From: Streptomyces djakartensis
GTDB lineage: Bacteria; Actinomycetota; Actinomycetes; Streptomycetales; Streptomycetaceae
Length of the DNA: 44,855 bases
Reading direction: 5' to 3'
NCBI RefSeq assembly: GCF_014651075.1
Contig: NZ_BMWE01000036.1
Coordinates: 1-44,855 of the forward strand
In this document: positions 15,297 through 23,929 of the stretch, in pieces
How positions within the stretch are numbered: the first letter of the stretch is position 1
Layout of the letters: every line of letters starts with the position of its first letter
Notes under the pieces: model-generated
What the model was told of the DNA's origin: nothing
Databases searched by the model: none
The model's input: only the letters and a program-made list of their open reading frames with translations
Translations under genes and position numbers: made by a program

Positions 15297-16421
15297 GTGG
15301 CAGCCAACGACCGGGCATCGGCTCCCGGAAAGTCCGGCGGGAGTGCCGGTACCGATAGCCTGATGCGCGCCTCGCTGAGCGCCGTGGCACCCGGAACCGC
15401 CCTGCGTGACGGCCTGGAGCGGGTGCTCCGCGGCAACACCGGCGGTCTCATCGTGCTGGGCTCCGACAAGACGGTCGAGGCGCTGTGCAGCGGCGGTTTC
15501 GTACTGGACGTCGAGTTCACCGCGACGCGTCTGCGCGAGCTGTGCAAGCTGGACGGCGGCATCGTGCTGTCCTCGGACCTGTCGAAGATCCTGCGCGCGG
15601 GCGTGCAGCTGGTCCCGGACCCGACGATCCCGACGGAGGAGACCGGCACCCGGCACCGCACCGCGGACCGGGTCAGCAAGCAGGTCGGTTTCCCGGTCGT
15701 CTCGGTGTCCCAGTCGATGCGGCTGATCGCCCTCTACGTCGACGGCCAGCGCCGTGTGCTGGAGGACTCGGCGGCGATCCTGTCCCGCGCCAACCAGGCC
15801 CTCGCGACCCTGGAGCGCTACAAGCTCCGCCTCGACGAGGTCGCGGGCACGCTGTCGGCGCTGGAGATCGAGGACCTGGTGACCGTCCGGGACGTCTCGG
15901 CGGTCGCCCAGCGCCTGGAGATGGTGCGCCGCATCGCCACGGAGATCGCCGAGTACGTGGTGGAGCTGGGCACGGACGGCCGGCTGCTGGCCCTCCAGCT
16001 CGACGAGCTGATCGCCGGAGTGGAGCCCGAGCGTGAGCTGGTCGTCCGGGACTACGTCCCCGAGCCCACGGCCAAGCGCTCCCGCACGGTCGACGAGGCG
16101 CTGGCCGAACTCGATGCCCTCACCCACGCCGAGCTGCTCGAACTGCCCACGGTGGCCCGGGCGCTGGGATACACCGGCTCGCCCGAGACGCTGGACTCGG
16201 CGGTGTCCCCGCGCGGCTTCCGCCTCCTCGCGAAGGTGCCCCGGCTGCCCGGTGCGATCATCGACCGGCTGGTCGAGCACTTCGGCGGGTTGCAGAAGCT
16301 GCTCGCCGCGAGCGTCGACGACCTCCAGACGGTGGACGGCGTCGGCGAGGCCCGGGCGCGGAGTGTGCGGGAGGGGCTGTCGCGGCTGGCGGAGTCGTCG
16401 ATCCTGGAGCGGTACGTCTAG
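15297..16421 (+). CDS. disA: DNA integrity scanning diadenylate cyclase DisA
   Basis: Makes cyclic di-AMP from two ATP molecules while monitoring DNA branch structures. The 374-residue product has an N-terminal DAC domain with both catalytic motifs: LDGGIVLSSD around residue 83 and TRHRTADR around residue 120. A helical spine and a C-terminal helix-hairpin-helix DNA-binding region (LVEHFGGLQKLLAASVDDLQTVDGVGEARAR in part) follow. The GTG start at 15297 has a GGAGG 6 nt upstream. It follows radA. In Streptomyces c-di-AMP affects osmotic stress and development through riboswitches and transport proteins. A strong palindromic terminator follows at 16447. Confidence 0.97.
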   Translation: MAANDRASAPGKSGGSAGTDSLMRASLSAVAPGTALRDGLERVLRGNTGGLIVLGSDKTVEALCSGGFVLDVEFTATRLRELCKLDGGIVLSSDLSKILRAGVQLVPDPTIPTEETGTRHRTADRVSKQVGFPVVSVSQSMRLIALYVDGQRRVLEDSAAILSRANQALATLERYKLRLDEVAGTLSALEIEDLVTVRDVSAVAQRLEMVRRIATEIAEYVVELGTDGRLLALQLDELIAGVEPERELVVRDYVPEPTAKRSRTVDEALAELDALTHAELLELPTVARALGYTGSPETLDSAVSPRGFRLLAKVPRLPGAIIDRLVEHFGGLQKLLAASVDDLQTVDGVGEARARSVREGLSRLAESSILERYV

Positions 16422-16446
16422 CCTTCGGCCGCTGCCGATACGCCAT

Positions 16447-16474
16447 GGGGGTGTTCCCGATCGGGAACACCCCC
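16447..16474. terminator. perfect palindromic terminator between disA and a convergent gene
   Basis: A 28-bp perfect palindrome (GGGGGTGTTCCCGA and its exact reverse complement) between convergent stops at 16421 and 16517. As RNA it would fold into a long stem closed over a tiny loop. It could stop transcription from both sides. Confidence 0.8.
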
Positions 16475-16489
16475 CACGCGCTTGAGGAC

Positions 16490-16519
16490 GATCGGACTGG
16501 ATCGGACTGGATCCGACTA
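16490..16519. repeat. three tandem 10-bp repeats
   Basis: GATCGGACTG, GATCGGACTG and GATCCGACTA follow directly on one another. The last unit contains the stop codon of the minus-strand gene, so the repeat has been shaped in or beside coding sequence. Confidence 0.7.
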
Positions 16520-17392
16520 GTCGTCCTTCAGTACGAACGACGTCTGCACCTTGGCAAAGCCCGGAGCCTTGGCTTCCACCAGGTAGGTGCCCGCCCCGGC
16601 CGAGCCCGCCGGAGGCGTGCCGCACTCGGGGGCGCTCGGCTCGCGGTCCCACTTCAGGGTGTAGGTGATGCCGCTGCCCGCGGGCACCCGGTAGAGCTGG
16701 TGCACGGCGGCCTTCGGGCAGTCCTTGGAGGACCAGTAGTCGTCGTCGGTGCTGGCCGGGGTGATGGTGAACACCGCGTTCTTCGGCCCGAGATCGATCT
16801 TGCAGTCGCTGCCCGAGACGTTCCGCGCGGTCAGCAGGAACGTGGGCGTCTTCTCGGGGTCGTAGCTGTTGTGCAGGCTGCGCAGGCTGAACTTGACCAC
16901 GCTCGCGGTGCAGTTGGGCAGCGTGGAACCGGCCGGCAGCGTGTCGGCCGAGCTCACGCCGCCCACCCCGCTTCCTGAGCCTCCGGCGCCGCCCGCTCCG
17001 CCGGAGCCGGAACCATCCGCGGAGCCGTCCCCGGATCCGGTGCCCGAGCCGCCCCCGGTCCCGGTGCCCGAGCCGCCCCCGTCTCCGGATCCCTGGCCCG
17101 AGCCGCTTCCGGAGCCGGACGACGAGCCGCCCGAGCCCTCGTCGCCCGACTCGTCGCGTCCGCCGGGTGCTTGGCTGATGGCCGGACCCGAACCCGACGG
17201 GCCGGGAGTGATGGAGGGCGCGGGATTCTTGCCGTTGGCTCCGTTGTCGTCCCCCTTGCCGCCACCGCCACCCATGGTGACGATCCAGGTGATCAGCAGC
17301 GTCAACAGGGCGACCACGGACACCAGTACGACCCTCCGACGCCAGTAGATGGAGGAGGGAAGCGGACCGACCGGATTGCGCAGAGATCCCAC
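16517..17392 (-). CDS. single-pass membrane protein with Gly/Ser-rich stalk and exterior domain
   Basis: A 291-residue protein of unknown function. A short cytoplasmic N-terminus (starting GTG, VGSLRNPVGPLPSS) leads to one hydrophobic helix (VVLVSVVALLTLLITWIV, about residues 20-38). Then comes a very long low-complexity stalk of Gly, Ser and Asp (about 40-135). A C-terminal domain of about 130 residues contains four cysteines (LPNCTASV, GSDCKIDL, SSKDCPKA, APECGTPP), likely two disulfides, and beta-rich segments such as KFSLRSLHNSY and GTYLVEAKAPG. I chose the internal GTG because the earlier open frame runs through the divergent promoter region. It is probably a surface protein. It converges on disA and is divergent from the PAP2 gene. 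Confidence 0.8.
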   Translation of the reverse strand: MGSLRNPVGPLPSSIYWRRRVVLVSVVALLTLLITWIVTMGGGGGKGDDNGANGKNPAPSITPGPSGSGPAISQAPGGRDESGDEGSGGSSSGSGSGSGQGSGDGGGSGTGTGGGSGTGSGDGSADGSGSGGAGGAGGSGSGVGGVSSADTLPAGSTLPNCTASVVKFSLRSLHNSYDPEKTPTFLLTARNVSGSDCKIDLGPKNAVFTITPASTDDDYWSSKDCPKAAVHQLYRVPAGSGITYTLKWDREPSAPECGTPPAGSAGAGTYLVEAKAPGFAKVQTSFVLKDD

Positions 17393-17567
17393 GGCGCAAA
17401 CCTTACGAGAGATCGGCGCGTTCGCCTGTCCCACCCGCCGTTCGGGGCCACAACTTTTCCGGATCATCATGCCGGTAACTGCGGCCTCACTCCTGACTTT
17501 CGTCAGGTGCGGTACGCGACGATCGCTGGGTGTGACGGGATCGGCGCCCCACCTACCGTCCGTGACC

Positions 17568-18209
17568 ATGGACTTCGAGGACGCCTCGCTCTACCGCGAC
17601 ATCACCGACTTCGCCCACGGCACCCCGATGTGGGTACGGCACGGGGCCGGGATATGGACGGAGGCCGGACTGCTGTTGTTCGTCGCGTTGTTCGTCGCCG
17701 GATGGTGGCGTGCCCGCCGCGGCAGCCCCCGCGCGTTCGCGATCGCGGTCCTTGCACCTGTGGCCACGGCTGTGGCGTACGTGTGCAGTGAACTGCTCAA
17801 GTCGGCCGTGGCCCAGGAGCGTCCGTGCCGGGCGGTGGCCGGTGCCGCCGCGTCCCTGGCGGAGTGTCCGCCGCACGGCGACTGGTCCTTCCCCTCCAAC
17901 CACGCCACGATCGCGGGTGCCTCGGCGGTCGCCCTTGCTCTGGTCCGGCGCGCTCTCCTGTGGTTGACGGCCCCGCTCGCCCTGCTCATGGCCTTCTCCC
18001 GGGTCTTCGTCGGCGTGCACTATCCGCACGATGTCGTCGCGGGGCTGGGGCTGGGCGCGCTCGTCGTCCTCGTCGGCGTGCGGCTCGGCGCGGACCCGGC
18101 CGTCCGGCTGGCCGGGGCGATGCGTGCCTCGTCGGCGCCGGCCGTGCGGTGGTTCACCGGGCCGGGACCGGCGCCCGTACCGTCGTACGGCGCACACGCG
18201 CGGCGCTGA
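17568..18209 (+). CDS. PAP2-family phosphatase (membrane)
   Basis: A 213-residue integral membrane lipid phosphatase-like protein with the three-part PAP2 signature: KSAVAQERPCR (motif 1), FPSNHATIAG (motif 2, catalytic His) and SRVFVGVHYPHDVVAG (motif 3, nucleophilic His and Asp). About five hydrophobic helices surround these. Likely substrates are undecaprenyl pyrophosphate or phosphatidic acid, with the active site on the outer face. I chose ATG at 17568 (MDFEDASLYRD); the frame stays open far upstream but without coding character. It converges on the response regulator at 18233, 23 nt away. Confidence 0.9.
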   Translation: MDFEDASLYRDITDFAHGTPMWVRHGAGIWTEAGLLLFVALFVAGWWRARRGSPRAFAIAVLAPVATAVAYVCSELLKSAVAQERPCRAVAGAAASLAECPPHGDWSFPSNHATIAGASAVALALVRRALLWLTAPLALLMAFSRVFVGVHYPHDVVAGLGLGALVVLVGVRLGADPAVRLAGAMRASSAPAVRWFTGPGPAPVPSYGAHARR

Positions 18210-18232
18210 CCCCTACGGGTCGTCCACGCTCG

Positions 18233-18889
18233 TCACGGCTCCAGCAGCCCCGCCTCGTACGCCACGATCGCCGCCTGTACCCGGTTGCGCACGCCCAGCC
18301 GGTCCAGGACCGCACTCACGTACGCCTTCACCGTGCCCTCGACGAGGTGCAGCCGAGCGGCGATCTCCGGGTTGGACAGTCCGGCACCGACCAGGCCGAG
18401 CACCTCACGTTCGCGGGGGCTGAGGCCGGCCACACGCCCGCGTGCCTGTGCCTCACGGGTGAGCCGCCCGCCGCCGAGGCCCTCGTCGATGACGTACCGG
18501 GCAACCTTCGGCGACAGGAACGCGGCACCGGCGGCCACCGCCCGTACACCCGCGATCAGTTCGTAGGGGTCCCCGGACTTCAGCAGGAAGCCGGTGGCGC
18601 CGCCGTCGAGGGCCCGGGTCACGTAGGCGCCCTCGGAGAAGGTGGTCAGCATGGCGACGGCCGTTCCCGGCACCGCGCGTACGATCTCCTCGGCCGCCGT
18701 GAGGCCGTCCAGGCGGGGCATGCGGATGTCGAGCAGGGCCACGTCGGGGCGGTGGGCGCGGGTCAGCTCGACCGCCTCGCGCCCGTCGCCCGCCTCGGCG
18801 ACGACCTCCGTCTCACCACCGCTGGCCAGGATGGCGCGCACCCCGGCCCGGACCATGGCCTCGTCGTCGGCCAGCAGGACGCGGATCAC
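18233..18889 (-). CDS. NarL/FixJ-family response regulator
   Basis: A 218-residue response regulator. The receiver domain covers residues 1-120, with the acidic pair at 8-9, phospho-acceptor Asp54 (VALLDIRMP), a conserved Thr (AMLTTF) and Lys (FLLKSGDP). A LuxR-type helix-turn-helix follows (LSPREREVLGLVGAGLSNPEIAARL, then GTVKAYVSAVLDRLG). Its ATG overlaps the stop of the sensor kinase gene by 4 nt, so the two form a co-translated two-component pair. Targets are unknown; the proximity of a PAP2 phosphatase and sigE suggests, but does not prove, an envelope role. Confidence 0.95.
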   Translation of the reverse strand: MIRVLLADDEAMVRAGVRAILASGGETEVVAEAGDGREAVELTRAHRPDVALLDIRMPRLDGLTAAEEIVRAVPGTAVAMLTTFSEGAYVTRALDGGATGFLLKSGDPYELIAGVRAVAAGAAFLSPKVARYVIDEGLGGGRLTREAQARGRVAGLSPREREVLGLVGAGLSNPEIAARLHLVEGTVKAYVSAVLDRLGVRNRVQAAIVAYEAGLLEP

Positions 18890-20502
18890 TGTGTGGACTC
18901 CTCATGGTCTTCTCGTTCTTCGCCGGACCGGCCGACGCCGGGGACGACATCCTTGGCGACCAGCCGCCCGGCGTCGAAGCACAGCCGGAAGTGGTCGACG
19001 GAGACGAACAGTTCACCGCTCGCGCGGTAGTAGCGGCAGTCGGCTCCCGCGGGTGGTGCGGGGGCCCGGTCGGTGGGCGGGTCGTTCACGTCGCGCGCGG
19101 GCAGAACCCGCTCGGCCTCGGCCGCCGGGACGCCCGGCCGCAGTCGCGCGTACGCGCTGGGGGCCAGCACCGAGTGGGTCTCGGCGTACACGTACCAGCC
19201 GAAGGCCGCGCCGACCAGGACGGTGCCCACGCCGGCCGCGGTGCCGAGGCCGAGGGCCACGCGGCGGCGGGCGTGCCTGACGGGTGCGGCCGCGGGGCGC
19301 CGGGGTCCGACCGTGGCCCGCTGGTCCGGGCCGGTGTTCCGCTGGGGCGTGAGGGTGGTCCGTTGCCCGGGGACGTACGCCCGGACCCGGAATCCCTCCT
19401 CGTGCGGGCCGGACTCGAAGGTGCCGCCGGTGCCGGTCACCGCGGCCCGCAGTCCGAGCAGGCCGGTGCCTCCTCCGCAGGGGCGGCAAACCTCCTCGGC
19501 GGCCGGGCCGTTGGTGATGGTGACGGTCGTCCCCTCGCCCTGGTTCGTCGCCGTCACCACCACGGAGGCGCCCGGCGCGTGCCGTGCCGCGTTGGTCAGT
19601 GCCTCCCGGACCACTCGGTGCAGCAGCCGTTCGGCGAGCCCGCCGGGCTGTGCGGCCGGGCCGTGCCCGGTGGGCTCCCAGCGCACCGCCAGGCCCGACT
19701 CGGCGGCCCGGGCGACGAGTTGCTCCAGGGTCTCGTCCGCCGGGGACAGAGGCGGCGGCTCGTCGTCGTCCTCGCGCAGGATGCCGATGACGCGGCGCAG
19801 CCGGTCCGTGGCGTCGGCGGCGGCCGCGCGCAGGTCGGCCGCCGCGGCGCGGTGCCGGTCGTCGAGGCCGGGCGCGACCTGGAGCGCTCCCGCGCGGAGC
19901 GCGATGAGGCTCAGTTCGTGACCGAGGGAGTCGTGCATGTCCTGGGCTATCCGGGCCCGCTCGCGCAGCCGCGCGCGTTCCTCGGCGAGGCGCTGTTCGT
20001 CCTCCAGCCGGGCGGCCCGGAGCCAGCCCGCCTCGGCCAGTTCCCGGCTCTGCCGCCAGTAACGCCCGACGAGCCAGGGGAAGACGCAGCCGAAGAGCAG
20101 CGTGCCCGTCATGACGAGCCACTCGGGAACCGGATCGACCCCGATGAGGACGATCCGCGCGGTGGCGGCGCCGCCCACGGCCACGAAGGCCAGCACGGCG
20201 AGGCGTGCCCGGGGGGCCCGCAGGCCGAGCAGCAGTGCGAACACGCCGAGGGCCGGGCCGTAGGAGACGGTGAACAGGGCCGGGGCGGCGGCGAGGCCCA
20301 GGGCGGCGGCCAGGCCGAAGGCCGCGAGCGGCAGCCGCCGGGACAGGGCGGTCGCAGCGGCCAGTACGGCCACACCCACCGCCTGCTGCCAGGCCGGACG
20401 CGGCTCGTTCAGGCCGATGCGGTCCGCCGTGAGCGCGGGGAAGGTGAGGGAGGCCCAGAGCAGGGCGCCCGTGCCGAGCCGGGCAGGACGAGGGCGTTCC
20501 AT
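18886..20502 (-). CDS. sensor histidine kinase with extra C-terminal membrane and exterior domain
   Basis: A 538-residue protein. Five or six hydrophobic helices fill residues 12-145. A coiled linker leads to a HisKA_3 dimerisation helix with the phospho-His at about 190 (RIAQDMHDSLGHELSL). The ATPase domain shows an N box at about 300 (REALTNAARHAPG) and a G box (GGGTGLLGLRAAV). Unusually, the protein continues past the ATPase. A second basic linker is followed by a transmembrane helix (about 416-440) and a roughly 85-residue tail (YARLRPGVPAAEAERVL..., Cys489 and Cys508). The tail resembles a small BamE/SmpA-like or wall-facing domain. I start at MERPRPARLG. The gene overlaps the response regulator by 4 nt and is divergent from mutY. 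Confidence 0.9.
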   Translation of the reverse strand: MERPRPARLGTGALLWASLTFPALTADRIGLNEPRPAWQQAVGVAVLAAATALSRRLPLAAFGLAAALGLAAAPALFTVSYGPALGVFALLLGLRAPRARLAVLAFVAVGGAATARIVLIGVDPVPEWLVMTGTLLFGCVFPWLVGRYWRQSRELAEAGWLRAARLEDEQRLAEERARLRERARIAQDMHDSLGHELSLIALRAGALQVAPGLDDRHRAAAADLRAAAADATDRLRRVIGILREDDDEPPPLSPADETLEQLVARAAESGLAVRWEPTGHGPAAQPGGLAERLLHRVVREALTNAARHAPGASVVVTATNQGEGTTVTITNGPAAEEVCRPCGGGTGLLGLRAAVTGTGGTFESGPHEEGFRVRAYVPGQRTTLTPQRNTGPDQRATVGPRRPAAAPVRHARRRVALGLGTAAGVGTVLVGAAFGWYVYAETHSVLAPSAYARLRPGVPAAEAERVLPARDVNDPPTDRAPAPPAGADCRYYRASGELFVSVDHFRLCFDAGRLVAKDVVPGVGRSGEEREDHEESTQ

Positions 20503-20677
20503 CCGCCCGACGCTACAAGCGCCGGAAAGGGGGCCACCGCTGCCGATCGTCAGGTATTCGCCATTCCCACGCCGGCCTGACGCGTCTTCCCGGCCCGTCC
20601 GGCGTGCGGGACGCGCCACCACGCCCTACCCGCACGTACCCGGCACCCCCGGCCCGGCATGGCACCATCGATAGGCC

Positions 20678-21625
20678 ATGACTGCTCCCACGAAACCCCC
20701 GCACCCGACCCCCACCGACACCGACACCGACACGGCCTCCGGCCCGGCCCTCGGAGCGCGCCTCCACTCCCCCGTCATCGACTGGTTCGGCGAGAACGCC
20801 CGTGACCTGCCGTGGCGGCGCCCCGAGGCCGGGGCGTGGGGCGTGATGGTCAGTGAGTTCATGCTCCAGCAGACGCCGGTGAACCGCGTCCTGCCCGTCT
20901 ACGAGCAGTGGCTGGCCCGCTGGCCGCGCCCCGCCGACCTGGCCGGGGAGGCGCCCGGCGAGGCGGTCCGGGCCTGGGGCCGGCTCGGTTACCCGCGCCG
21001 CGCCCTGAGGCTGCACGGCGCCGCTGTGGCGATAACGGAACGGCACGGCGGTGACGTACCGGCCGACCACGCCCAGCTGCTCGCGCTTCCGGGCATCGGC
21101 GAGTACACGGCCGCCGCCGTCGCCTCGTTCGCCTACGGTCAGCGGCACCCGGTGCTGGACACCAACGTGCGGCGGGTCCTCGCCCGCGCCGTCACCGGCG
21201 TGCAGTACCCGCCGAACGCAACCACCGCCGCCGAGCGCAAGCTGGCCCGGGCGCTGCTGCCGGAGGACGAGTCGACCGCGGCGCGGTGGGCCGCGGCCTC
21301 CATGGAGCTGGGCGCGCTGGTGTGCACGGCGAAGAACGAGTCGTGCCATCGCTGCCCGATCGCCGCGCAGTGCGCGTGGCGGCTGGCGGGCAAGCCCCAG
21401 CACGACGGGCCGCCGCGCCGCGGCCAGACCTACGCGGGCACCGACCGGCAGGTGCGCGGGCGGCTGCTCGCCGTACTGCGGGAGGCTCACGGGCCGGTTG
21501 GGCAGTCGGCTCTGGACCGGGTGTGGCACGAGCCGGTGCAACGGGCCCGCGCTCTGGACGGCCTGGTCGCCGACGGTCTGGTGGAGCCGCTCCCGGGCGG
21601 GCTGTACCGGCTGCCGCTGACCTGA
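20678..21625 (+). CDS. mutY: A/G-specific adenine DNA glycosylase
   Basis: Removes adenine mispaired with 8-oxoguanine in base excision repair. The 315-residue product shows the helix-hairpin-helix (LALPGIGEYTAAAV), the catalytic Asp in the following segment (HPVLDTNVRRVL), the MutY signature MLQQTPVNRVLPVYEQW near the N-terminus, and the four-cysteine [4Fe-4S] loop C-x6-C-x2-C-x5-C in CTAKNESCHRCPIAAQC. A C-terminal NUDIX-like 8-oxoG domain appears reduced. It starts with ATG after a Pro/Thr/Asp-rich leader. In Streptomyces it commonly sits near sigE, as here. Confidence 0.96.
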   Translation: MTAPTKPPHPTPTDTDTDTASGPALGARLHSPVIDWFGENARDLPWRRPEAGAWGVMVSEFMLQQTPVNRVLPVYEQWLARWPRPADLAGEAPGEAVRAWGRLGYPRRALRLHGAAVAITERHGGDVPADHAQLLALPGIGEYTAAAVASFAYGQRHPVLDTNVRRVLARAVTGVQYPPNATTAAERKLARALLPEDESTAARWAAASMELGALVCTAKNESCHRCPIAAQCAWRLAGKPQHDGPPRRGQTYAGTDRQVRGRLLAVLREAHGPVGQSALDRVWHEPVQRARALDGLVADGLVEPLPGGLYRLPLT

Positions 21626-21907
21626 CGCACAGGCGGATCACAGACGCGGGCCGCCCGTAACGCCGATCCACAGTGAACAAATCGCCCTGAAACACCGCCA
21701 ACACACCCACTGCTTTACCCCGTTCCGGCTTTCGTTACACAACCGACGGACAGCCGAGTGCTGGCCGCAGGCTGCTCCGGACAGCGCCGTGACAACGCCT
21801 CCGTACCTTCGATCCCGTTCCCGGAAAGACACGGGACGACTGAGGACCACAGGCAGTACGACCGGCGGCACAGAGCCTGCCGGAACGGGGAAACGGGAGG
21901 CTTCACC
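21626..21907 (+). promoter_or_regulatory. sigE operon control region
   Basis: The 282-bp gap between mutY and sigE. In S. coelicolor the operon promoter depends on phosphorylated CseB. Here I see imperfect direct repeats (TGAACAAATCGCC at 21674 and TGAAACACCGCC at 21688) and AT-richer DNA around 21700-21740, the expected place for such a site. The exact CseB site and -10 are not assigned. Confidence 0.5.
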
Positions 21908-22447
21908 ATGGCGCAGGGCGAGGTGCTCGAGTTCGAGGAGTACGTCCGCACCCGGCAGGACGCGCTGCTGCGCAGCGCCCGCCGCCTGGTCCCGGACCCG
22001 ACCGACGCGCAGGACCTGCTGCAGACCGCGCTGGTCCGGACGTACGGCCGCTGGGAGACGATCGAGGACAAGCGGCTGGCGGACGCCTACCTGCGCCGGG
22101 TGATGATCAATACGCGCACGGAGTGGTGGCGGGCCCGCAAGCTGGAGGAGGTGCCGACCGAGCAGCTCCCGGACGCCTCGGTCGACGACTCCACCGAGCA
22201 GCACGCGGACCGCGCCCTGCTGATGGACATCCTGAAGGTGCTCGCCCCGAAGCAGCGCAGTGTGGTGGTACTGCGACACTGGGAGCAGATGTCCACGGAG
22301 GAGACGGCCGCCGCCCTCGGCATGTCGGCCGGAACGGTCAAGAGCACGCTGCACCGGGCGCTCGCCCGGCTCCGCGAGGAGCTGGAGTCCCGCGATCTCG
22401 ACGCACGCGCGCTGGAGCGTGAGGAGCGGGAGCGGTGCGCGGCCTGA
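21908..22447 (+). CDS. sigE: ECF RNA polymerase sigma factor SigE
   Basis: A 179-residue group 4 sigma factor that in S. coelicolor directs the cell-envelope stress response (wall-targeting antibiotics, lysozyme). Region 2 contains YVRTRQDALLRSARRL and DLLQTALVRTYGRW, with promoter-melting residues in AYLRRVMINTRTEWWR. Region 4 contains LAPKQRSVVVLRHWEQMSTEETAAAL followed by the helix GTVKSTLHRALARL. There is no anti-sigma gene; control is by the CseB/CseC two-component system and CseA encoded downstream. The assignment rests on both sequence and the complete four-gene order. ATG at 21908. The gene overlaps cseA by 13 nt. Confidence 0.95.
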   Translation: MAQGEVLEFEEYVRTRQDALLRSARRLVPDPTDAQDLLQTALVRTYGRWETIEDKRLADAYLRRVMINTRTEWWRARKLEEVPTEQLPDASVDDSTEQHADRALLMDILKVLAPKQRSVVVLRHWEQMSTEETAAALGMSAGTVKSTLHRALARLREELESRDLDARALEREERERCAA

Positions 22448-23091
22448 CCGGCGAGGGTTCCGCGGGGACCCGGGGCAGTATCCAGGCGGTGGGCACGGCG
22501 GGGGCCGTGTTCGCCGCCCTCGCCCTTTTGGCGGCCGGGTGCGGTACGGGCGGCACCGGCGCCCGTGACGAGGGCCCGGCGCACACCGACTCGGTGGCGG
22601 GCGCTGCCGCCGCCACCCCCTCCGCCGCGCCGTCGAAGACGCCCGACACCGTGAACGCGGTCAAGCTCGTCAAGGACGACCCGAAGGTGTCGCCGGAGGT
22701 GAAGCGCGAGCTGAAGCCGTGCGTGGCCGACGAGTACCCCGTCGACGTGTCCTACGGCAAGCTGACCGGCGGCTCGGCCGACGACGTCGTCGTCAATGTG
22801 CTGACCTGCGGTGACGCGGTGGGCGTCGGCAGTTACGTGTACCGCGGGCAGGACGGCTCGTACAAGAATGTGTTCAAGGCCGAGGAGCCCCCGGTCTACG
22901 CGGAGATCGACCGCGGCGACCTGGTGGTGACCAAGCAGGTGTACGACAAGGGCGACCCGGTTTCCAGCCCGTCCGGGGAGAACGTGATCACGTACAGGTG
23001 GACCTCCGGCCGCTTCGCGGAGAAGTACCGCACGCACAACGACTACGGGAAGGTCACCGGCGACAGCGCGTCACCGGCGCCGGCGGGCTGA
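22435..23091 (+). CDS. cseA: lipoprotein CseA, negative modulator of SigE signalling
   Basis: A 218-residue lipoprotein. The N-terminus carries a hydrophobic signal with lipobox LLAAGC (Cys near residue 35). A low-complexity linker rich in Ala, Pro, Ser and Thr follows, then a globular domain (KPCVADEYPVDVSYGKL..., NVLTCGDAVGVGSYVYRG) with two cysteines that probably form a disulfide. In S. coelicolor, loss of CseA raises sigE promoter activity, so it dampens CseB/CseC output from the outer face of the membrane. It starts with GTG inside sigE (13-nt overlap), implying coupling. Confidence 0.92.
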   Translation: MRGLTGEGSAGTRGSIQAVGTAGAVFAALALLAAGCGTGGTGARDEGPAHTDSVAGAAAATPSAAPSKTPDTVNAVKLVKDDPKVSPEVKRELKPCVADEYPVDVSYGKLTGGSADDVVVNVLTCGDAVGVGSYVYRGQDGSYKNVFKAEEPPVYAEIDRGDLVVTKQVYDKGDPVSSPSGENVITYRWTSGRFAEKYRTHNDYGKVTGDSASPAPAG

Positions 23092-23220
23092 CGCGGGGCG
23101 AAGGCCGCGTGAACCGATCGGGCACACCGAACCGATGCACCGGTGAACGCGGCGCGCGGACCGTGCGTCCCAGCAGAGAGAACACACCCCCACGGACCAC
23201 TAAGGACTGAGAGCACCGGG

Positions 23221-23922
23221 ATGGCAGACCAGACCCACGTTCTGTTCGTCGAGGACGACGACGTCATCCGTGAGGCCACGCAGCTCGCCCTGGAACGGGA
23301 CGGCTTCATGGTCACGGCCATGCCCGACGGGCTGTCGGGCCTGGAGGCGTTCCGGGCGGACCGCCCCGACATCGCGCTGCTGGACGTCATGGTGCCGGGC
23401 CTCGACGGGGTCAGCCTCTGCCGCCGGATCCGGGACGAGTCGACGGTGCCGGTCATCATGCTGTCGGCGAGGGCCGACTCCATCGACGTCGTCCTGGGCC
23501 TGGAGGCGGGTGCCGACGACTATGTGACGAAACCTTTCGACGGAGCCGTGCTGGTCGCCCGGATCCGTGCGGTGCTGCGCCGGTTCGGGCACGCCGGGGG
23601 CTTCCGGTCCGAGGAGCGGGACTCCCCGGCGGACGGCGGAGTGCTGGCCTTCGGGGAGCTGGAGGTCGACACCGAGGGGATGGAGGTGCGCAGGGCCGGG
23701 CGGCCGGTGGCGCTGACGCCGACCGAGATGCGGCTGCTGCTGGAGTTCTCCTCGGCGCCGGGCACGGTGCTCTCCCGCGACAGGCTGCTGGAGCGGGTGT
23801 GGGACTACGGCTGGGGCGGGGACACCCGGGTCGTCGACGTGCACGTGCAGCGGCTGCGGCAGAAGATCGGCCAGGACCGCATCGAGACGGTCCGCGGCTT
23901 CGGCTACAAGTTGAAGGCCTGA
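23221..23922 (+). CDS. cseB: response regulator CseB
   Basis: A 233-residue OmpR/PhoB-type regulator. The receiver has acidic residues EDDD at 11-14, phospho-acceptor Asp55 (IALLDVMVPG), and Lys in DDYVTKPFDG. The C-terminal winged helix covers roughly residues 140-233 (LTPTEMRLLLEFSSAPGTVL, RVWDYGWGGDTRVVDVHVQRLRQKIG, ETVRGFGYKL). It activates the sigE operon promoter in S. coelicolor. ATG at 23221 begins MADQTHVLFVEDD; an upstream in-frame extension is not plausible. 129 nt separate it from cseA, and only 7 nt from cseC. Confidence 0.95.
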   Translation: MADQTHVLFVEDDDVIREATQLALERDGFMVTAMPDGLSGLEAFRADRPDIALLDVMVPGLDGVSLCRRIRDESTVPVIMLSARADSIDVVLGLEAGADDYVTKPFDGAVLVARIRAVLRRFGHAGGFRSEERDSPADGGVLAFGELEVDTEGMEVRRAGRPVALTPTEMRLLLEFSSAPGTVLSRDRLLERVWDYGWGGDTRVVDVHVQRLRQKIGQDRIETVRGFGYKLKA

Positions 23923-23929
23923 GCGGGGT

